DNA from: Liopterus haemorrhoidalis
Lineage: Eukaryota; Arthropoda; Insecta; Coleoptera; Dytiscidae
Direction: 5' to 3'
Length of the DNA: 64,000 nucleotides
Assembly: GCA_963971575.1 (NCBI GenBank)
Contig: OZ020611.1
Span: forward strand, 178,810,071-178,874,070
Position numbers and translations under genes: made by a program. The notes below the pieces were generated by a model, which saw nothing but the letters and a program-made list of their open reading frames with translations, did no database searches and was not told the origin of the DNA. Positions 56,798-64,000 of this stretch are shown here, one piece after another (the stretch's first letter is position 1; every line of letters starts with the position of its first letter).

Positions 56798-58115
56798 GTA
56801 AAATACGTCCTATTATAGGGCAGCCTACTTATAACTAAAGTAAATTTTTTATTTTACTATTAATTTGGATATTGCAAAGTATCCATAATAAAAACGTTAG
56901 ATAATTCACTTCTTTAAAACCTTATTTCGTACTTCTATTTATTTATCTTCTATATTTTTTAAAAACAAGGTAGAAAGAGACGGGTTTTGTCAAAAAGTCA
57001 TAAATTACGTCTTGAATCATATACAAATACAAATAAATGTAGTAGAAGACTACGTACATATTGGAAACAATCGTATTGAAGAATAGATACCGGAGCTAAC
57101 TGCCGTTCTAAGGAACTGTTTCTCGGAGCCTGTTTATTAAGCCGGTTCACTGAGCCGGCTCAGTAATCTGAAAGACAACCACTGAGCCGGTTCCGTAAAT
57201 TGAGCCAAAATGGCCATTTCTATTGTATACCATCACAGCTTTTGAGACAATTGATAGAAGATTGATAGAAGATTGACAGGGAAAGGAGTGAAAATACACT
57301 TTATTTATTAATATTAAATTACACTATCAATTTTATCTATTTATTTATTTAATAGCCAATCTTCATAGATAATTAATGTCGCTGTAGCCCCCCCCCCTCT
57401 CTTTTTCTCTATAAAGTGATAGGTCTTCCAAGGTATTTTCTGGACAAAATATTTAAAAATTATAATTAATGTGTAGTAAGTTTTAAACACAACCATGCCC
57501 CGAGCTCGTAAATGTTAAGTAATGCAGCGTTAGTGAAATCAGCTGACTTGTTAATAAGAGGCATGTTGAATTGGTTCGTTTGTCTAAATTAGAAGCATGT
57601 GTTTGGGATGACTGAATGGAAACTCACATATTAACTTAACACAGTATTTAAAGCTTATATTTTGACATCAATTTACGAAGATTGTGTCAATTGGTATTTT
57701 AAAGAAAGTGAAAAATTAACTGTTATGATATAATTATTGTATTTTTTTGGAACGAGAATAAATGCTTGTTTAAAAACGTATTTTTCCTAAATATTTTTAG
57801 TTTGCAAAAATAAAGGATGTTTATACTATACTATTTCTCAATATTTTTTGTTTCTTTACTTAAAATTTTCCAAGATATTATAAAAAAGTGGTAAATGTTT
57901 CATCATGGTACATTTTATTTTGGTACAACAGTTTTCATCTTAGTTGGTAGTTTACAGTTAGATGCGCAGAGATAAATAAAATCGAATGGAACTCCTTCTA
58001 TCTGTGATCCACCGAATGTACGGAGAACTTCATACAGTACAACAATTAAAGGATAGTTGGAGCGTGCTCTGTTTCTATTTTGTAATGAGGTTCCATTAGC
58101 TCTTTAAATATAAGA
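56798..58115. other. No gene; repeated GAGCCGGTT motif
   Basis: 57127-57205 holds several GAGCCGG motifs in both orientations, including the palindrome TGAGCCGGCTCA. A C-run is at 57390-57400. Nothing else is recognised. Confidence 0.4.
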
Positions 58116-58395
58116 GTCCACTCAGACACAGGGCACGCAACGCAAACACCACAGTCAACGCATAAAATTATTCCTTATTGTGTTTTAAATGAGAATGCGT
58201 CTACTATCCCGCACTGCAAACATTGCATTCCCGCAACTGAGGCCAGCATTCTCGACTAAGAATATTTTTGCTTATACTGAGTTGATACTCGCATTTATGC
58301 CTAAGGTCGCACGTCGTAGTATCATCCAAGTTGATAAGAATGTAAACAAATCACAATTCTTATGTTTGCTGCGCGTTCACTGTGACTCAGTGGAC
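58116..58395. mobile_element. TIR element, 280 bp
   Basis: GTCCACTCAGACACAGGGCA at the left is matched, inverted, by GTCCACTGAGTCACAGTGAA at the right. The interior frame (58189-58422) has no recognisable product. The target duplication is unclear. Confidence 0.6.
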
Positions 58396-58467
58396 GCCTT
58401 CTCCAAAAAAACATGTGATTAGCAAGTTGTCTGCTGGGTCTGCGGCCCTGCCCAGTAGACGCTTACG

Positions 58468-58776
58468 TTAAATCCGCGTCCAGACCAAACGCACTGTGCT
58501 GCGCTGATCTGCACCATACAACAACAAACCGTGCGGAGCTGCTCAAGTTGAGAATTTCTCGCGTTTTCGAACATGATTCAATTGTGTTCGTTTACGTTCC
58601 AGTTTGCGCACGTTACACGTAAACTGTAACAGTTTTCTTTGAAGTACAGAAAATCGACGGATCACGTTCATTTGAGCTCAAACCGAAACGTTAGTGCACA
58701 GTTTGTCGTTCAAATAGGATAGTCATGAACGTTTTGCACAGCTCAGCGCACGGCGTTTAGTCTAGACGCGGATTAA
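58468..58776. mobile_element. TTAA-flanked MITE, 309 bp
   Basis: TTAA is at 58468-58471 and 58773-58776. The ends ATCCGCGTCCAGACCAAACG and, inverted, TCCGCGTCTAGACTAAACGC are paired for about 45 bp, continuing into tgcgctgatctgca / tgcgctgagctgtg. TTAA could be the target or part of the repeat. Confidence 0.75.
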
Positions 58777-60419
58777 GGCTAGCATGTTCGCGCAGATTGT
58801 ACGTACCCACCTCAAGTGCAAACAACTGTAATTATTTGTTAATAAATACATTAAGTTTTTACCTTTATATATAAAAACACAAGAAGGAAGGTATTGTCTA
58901 CAATTGATCACAATTGTACTGTCCGACCAAAAACCCCACTCCTAAGAGCGATAATATGACAGATAAGCGCGTCCTATTGGCAGATGTAAAGACAGGTATT
59001 TTATATTGATAGAGTGCGTCAGATATTTTAAAATGGTTATTTGTAAAGTTTGTGGTCGGTCATATTTTCGTAAAATTTCTCCCACAACCAAGAGCTCTCT
59101 AGTTCCCTTTAAAGTCGTGTTAGACTTCTTCCCGTTTACATTCAAAGATTTTTACGATTGGATAACGATAATACTTTCATACCGGTTATAGTCATCCTTT
59201 CTGATTAATAGTTATTTGTGTACCAAATCCGAGAAATGCTAGCAAGGCTCACGAGAACTATAATATTTTTGCGGTAAAGTTAACATTTTTATCAAATCTG
59301 ACATGTTTCCTAAATCGCAGCAGCACGGCGTTGCGTAAATCATACCGGTACTATATAGATAAAACAAATTCGCAATTTTATACCTTGCACCAAAAACTCT
59401 AAACCACTAAGGTTGGCCGTTCTTAGCTTTGTTTCAATTCTCAAACATCCGTAAGATACAAGACTTCACCTGACAATAGATTGCACATAAAAGCAAATGA
59501 ATAAGACTTGAAAATAACTGAAAACGACTTGAAATAGACTTAGGAAAAGCGAATGTTAAACAATTTAATTAAGAACAGTCACTGATCGTCAACAATGGTC
59601 GGAAATTCGGAGAAGTGATGTCCAACTAAGGAGCAATTAACTCTGAATATAGTGATAATTAAATATTTTTGAATGACTATATTCCAATTAAAATTTTAAA
59701 TACTCTTCGGCACACTGCAGTCTAACCCACTGTATGTCACTAATAATGTAAGCATTACAGCACTATTTAAATTTACTACACACTTCTGAATTAAAGGTGG
59801 TATTTTCAGTAGTTAAAGTGACCATAAATGCATCGAGTACTTAAAGAATGATAAAGTTGTTTGTAACACTTATTTAAATTGGTTGTAATTGTGTGCGGTG
59901 TGCTGGTGATGTGTCCAGGACGATCGATCACTGGTTGGTTACCAAGTGAAGTGAAATGAAGTGTGTAGGATTGATGTCCTTGATCTTAGTATTAGGTTAT
60001 GTCAGTCAGTTAACGAGAGCAACGTCTCATAGGTAGGAGTTACATGTGTTATTGTTGGCATAGGATATAGTGAAGAAAAACAAGATTGAATAATAGAGAG
60101 CTATTGAATTTGGTACGTGTATTTTTGTGAGAATTAGGAAAATAATATCAAATAATATTGGTAGAAATGAATACGATATTTAAAGCAAAGCTAGTTGGAA
60201 ATAAAATATACAGTCTTATATCAAAAAAGTAACAATATTTTAGCTACTGTTTGTCTTTCTGGCTACTATTTTGGATTCTTCTTGCTGGTTTACTACTACG
60301 TATTTTCTTTCTACGTCTCCTATCCATCTTAGCCTATTGATTTTTATAGTTCGGACTATATCTAAATCTTTATAACTTTCATACAAATCTCAGTTGTATG
60401 GACGACGTTTACAGATGCC
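58777..60419. other. No recognised feature
   Basis: Short frames at 58942-59145 and 59006-59191 have no motif. AT-rich. Confidence 0.4.
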
Positions 60420-60815
60420 CCCAACCGTGCATAAAGGCGCGCACCCATGAATTTTTCTTGGGGGAGACTCAGAAGATGAAATTAATCTAAAGGGTAGGAC
60501 TGGGAAATTACTCGGAAGTGATGACCAAAACAAAAGGGTCCTCACTTCTGAAATAAAGAGTGACATCCTAAAAAAAATCCTCACTTCTAAAATACAAGTG
60601 ATGACCAAAAACAACAGATCCTTACTTCTAAAATACCAGTGATAACCAAAAAAACAAAAAGGTCCTCACTTCTAAAATACAAGTGACCTTAAAAAAAAGT
60701 CCCGACTTGTAATTTGACAAAAATACGTAAAAACCAAATGGTTTTAAGGATTTTGGAGGTCTTGGGTGGGAGCTTATGCCCGTGAGCCCCCTCCTCAGGG
60801 TGCGGGCCTGTGTTC
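60420..60815 (+). repeat. Minisatellite related to family C
   Basis: About five loose units of roughly 40-50 bp (tcctcacttctaaaatacaa / gtgatgaccaaaaa) at 60510-60705. They are flanked by cgcgcacccatgaatttttc on one side and ccgtgagccccctcctcagg on the other. Confidence 0.7.
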
Positions 60816-61719
60816 ACAAGTTTGAAAACAAGAAATTGTTAAATGAAAGTACCCAAATTTAGAGACTTTTTATCATAAACAAAGATTTATATATAACAAA
60901 ACTAACTTAATAATAACATCAAAACTATCTGAATACAATTTTTGCCTCATTAAAATTACTTTATTATTAATGACTTCCAAACAAATTTTGAGAAAATTCT
61001 ATATGTTAATTTATTTTCTTTAATCTTCTTCAATCTATTGAATGTGTAAAATACAGATTTTTTAAAGAAGTCTATCCAATGACAAATGAACGAATTGCAT
61101 CGAAGTTGCCTTGGAAGCATGAGTCAGGAAGAAATATCTAAATAAGTTAATTGTTTATTCGTTCAATTGTAATTGAACGAACTTGAAAAAACTGAACTTA
61201 GTTAACGTTGTATTTTGTTTTTTTTTTTTTTTTTTTTTTTTCTTAGATTGTCACCAAATAAAATATCAATTTTTACTATTTTTTCTTCAATCTAAATCAT
61301 TCTCAAATTTACTTGAAGATTTCCCCGAGTTGTTCGGTGCTAGTTGGTGCATAATTTTGCACTCTTCTATCTAATTCATCCTACATCAGTTCGATCGAAG
61401 ACAGCTCGGGTGATTAAAGACGGTCATTCCAAAATTTCATTTTTTTTTTTTTTTTTTAAATTAATTTTTAGCTCAATTTAGGAGTGATCAATGAGGAGTG
61501 CTTGACATTGTTCTGCTCAAACACAAAGTTGGGGCCACAAATATTTAAGCCAGACGGTATTGCATCTTCTTGAACAATTTTAGATTATCGTTTTTTGTTT
61601 AGTTTGCCGTTTATTTTTACTAGTTTTGCTAATTTATTAACAACAATACAACCCTAAATCATTATTCTTCCACCTCCATGTTTAATAACTGGTACCGTAT
61701 ACATCTCCAGCGCCTTTTT
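60816..61719. other. No gene; T-runs
   Basis: Long T-runs are at 61219-61240 and 61441-61457. No other signal. Confidence 0.4.
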
Positions 61720-62300
61720 TACCGACCGCCAACATATATAAGGGAGGTATTGTGATCATACCGATTTTGACATTTCGAGATTTCGATGGATCTCCACGAA
61801 CTGATGTCCCTTCATAATGTTTTGACTATTTTTAGCACGATGTCTGTCGGTCTGTCTGTCCGTCTGTCTGTCCGTCTGTCTGTGTACACGTGCAGAGCTA
61901 ATTCGGCTGAAAGGATTTTTATGAAACTTCATATTTAAGCTTTTGCCATCAATGGCACGAGTTGATTAACTTTTGGTAAAAATCGGTTGACTAAAAATGG
62001 GAGTTTACTCGTGTCGATTTTAAGATTTTTGTGAATATTTCACAACAGAAAAATATTTCGAAAAAATGTATTGAACAAAAGTGGCTATAAAAGCAATAAT
62101 TAATAACTTTTATTTGAGAAGTTTTTTGATAAAATGAAAAATTTCGACAAATTTTTGTAAAATTTTCAATTTTTTCATACTTATATTTAAAGTTTCCATG
62201 GTCATGATAAATAATATCTCTGTTAGAAAATATTAGATCAAGTTATTTCTACTCTGCTGCTAGAATGTATTTTATATAAGTACTTTATGATGGCGGTCGG
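61720..62300 (+). repeat. Repeat family B, copy 3
   Basis: It shares aaaatcggttgactaaaaat, gtcgattttaagatttttgt and tttccatggtcatgataaat with copy 2. ACCGACCGCCA (61721) and its inverse TGGCGGTCGGT (62289-62299) bracket it. A gtctgtctgtccgtctgtct stretch lies at 61848-61883. Confidence 0.7.
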
Positions 62301-64000
62301 TCCTGTGGTGGCCACAGCTGATTTTTTTTTTTTTTTTTGAGCGACACACAAACACCTTATTGAAGCAAATATTTAACTTAACTTGAACTCGTCTATCCAA
62401 AACACAAAATATAATAACATTTTTGGAGCCGAACATTAGGGATGCTGAATGGCTAACGACAGAATTATCGGTTATTGCTTGCAGTCCTTTTTGATAGCCA
62501 CGTAATGTTAATCCCTTTAAAACGATGTTAAATAATTATACGTGCATTATGAGTTACTATATTTTTAAATAAACAATACATATTTTAGTTCCAGCTTCAA
62601 TTTTATAAATACCGACTACTAAATTTGGATTTGAATTTTATGATCTACCTTAGTGCTTCCATAGCAGTTCTAGTAATGTTTTTTTTTTAACAAGATTTGT
62701 TTACCTCTCCCAGGTGATAATGTGTATTTCGTTTCACAATAATTGTAAAATCCTTGTAAAAAAAAAAAAACAAAATCATTGTAACTTACTGCTAAATATA
62801 GAATGTCTCAAAAATGGCAACATCTTAACTTGACTTTGAAGTTTAAGCGAAAGACCACATGTTAATATATCAAAAACAACCGCAGCTGTGAAAATTCAGA
62901 CATAACACTTACAAACTCACTACATAACAGTTTCGTGTACTTAGAAAGTAACATTTGCCATTTCTGTTATCTTTTGGGACACAGAAAACATCCATTTCCA
63001 TCAACTTCAGAACTTATAACACCGAGTATAAAATAATATAGAACGGGAAAGGAAAGACAAAAGACAACTAAAGAATGTACAGTATGTCTCCGTTTTTCGG
63101 CAGTCCTTTAATAATATGGCAGTTTAGAAATATATTCACTAGAATTATATTTAGCACTTGTGCTGCTCTTTCGGATTCTTTCGGCGTTTGATAGCCATTG
63201 CTCGGTTGTATAATAATCCGGGAGGCAGCGTTGCAAGTGACCTAGTCATTTCATCCCGATTGCATCCTATTGGAAATTATTCCTTTCGGGTAGTAAGTTG
63301 ATGATCTAAGCGTCAGCTGCGTTGGTAGTGGTGGGGCTGGTCGTGAGAAAATGTACATCTTGTAAAAAAAAATCCAAAAGTCATTTCAAGCAACTTGAAA
63401 ATTTGCACAGTTATTGTTTAAGTGATAATAATAATAATAAAAAAAGTCAGCTGCGTGCGTAGTGGGGGATTATACGTCAGTCGCTTGTATACACCTGTCA
63501 TAAAAAAAAAATGATATGAAGTCATTTCAAATTCAATGAAACTTATACATCAAACTTATTATATAATTAGAATAATAAAAACAACAATCAGCTGTTTGCA
63601 CAATCGGGGTAAGACCGTCAGTTGAGGGATTATAATTGCTGAGTGGGTTTTTATCCTAAGCATTTTATAAGGTAATCAATGATGTAACTGACGATCTTTA
63701 GCCCGTTATGTCGGCAGCTGACGATTATTTTTATTTAATGCTAATCAGTAACAGAATTTGTTAAGGTAGGTCTTAATATATATTTGTTAACGCGAGATGA
63801 TATTTTTCCTTGAGAACGGGCCATAAATTTGCACGCGTATTGGCTGTTACGTTAAGTTTTAACGTTTTCGACAAGTGTCAAATGTCTAGAAAAACATAAC
63901 CATATATTTTGGGTGTAAATTGAAATATTCACTGTAACGATATTTATTTTTAAAATGGTGGAAAAATATTTGGTCCTGTGATACTCATTATAATTGGTTT
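62301..64000. other. No recognised feature
   Basis: T-run at 62320-62338, A-run at 62759-62771 and (AAT)n near 63427-63440. No gene was recognised. Confidence 0.4.

Noticed and set aside
58189..58422. 77-codon frame as a gene
   Set aside because: It spans the inside and right arm of a TIR element and shows no domain.
61183..61374. 63-codon frame with a run of Phe
   Set aside because: The run is simply the T-tract at 61219-61240.

Overview
The window looks like a gene-poor, transposon-dense stretch of an animal nuclear genome, most probably an insect or other arthropod. By eye the base composition is strongly AT-rich. There are no bacterial-style operons and no long reading frames of host genes. 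The element types (mariner DD41D, DD37D and DD34D, Tc1, pogo, piggyBac, hAT, Harbinger-like MITEs, Jockey/RTE-like LINEs, tRNA-derived SINEs) form a typical insect mixture. I cannot name the order or species. No complete host gene was found. The only near-intact protein-coding gene is a mariner-type transposase at 10792-11952.

Layout. 1-10.7 kb: LINE fragments (1030, 2690, 5925), a hAT MITE with a perfect 8-bp target duplication (4410), a Harbinger-like MITE (7452) and copies of dispersed repeat families B (6485) and A (8735-9925). 10.7-12.7 kb: a complete mariner element with matching terminal repeats and TA flanks, whose transposase 3' end is interrupted by a 660-bp hAT element with a perfect 8-bp duplication. 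13-17.7 kb: two family A copies, one carrying a possible solo LTR, a duplicated block with X-box-like sites, and a MITE. 19.7-25.3 kb: a palindromic MITE, a 30-bp-periodic CCAAT repeat, a poly(A)-ended LINE tail, family C and a hAT remnant. 27-32.5 kb: a SINE, family A copies (one with two further levels of insertion), the first exon of a repetitive insect gene family beside a perfect 25-bp-arm palindrome, and two MITEs. 33.9-43.7 kb: Tc1 and mariner fragments, a hAT element holding a Tc1 fragment, Harbinger-like MITEs, a SINE, a TTAA-flanked element with three palindromes, and a deleted copy of a Cys-rich insect gene family. 45-56.8 kb: a LINE reverse transcriptase, hAT, pogo, mariner (51 kb), LINE, DD37D mariner and piggyBac remnants. 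56.8-64 kb: two adjacent MITEs, a minisatellite and family B.

Nothing here works together as a pathway. The informative relationships are nesting order, target-site duplications and sequence shared between elements. The best leads are the hAT-into-mariner insertion, which changed the transposase C-terminus; the two fragments of a Cys-rich repetitive gene family; the first exon of another repetitive family beside the palindrome; and a six-copy hairpin module that also keeps a short reading frame.
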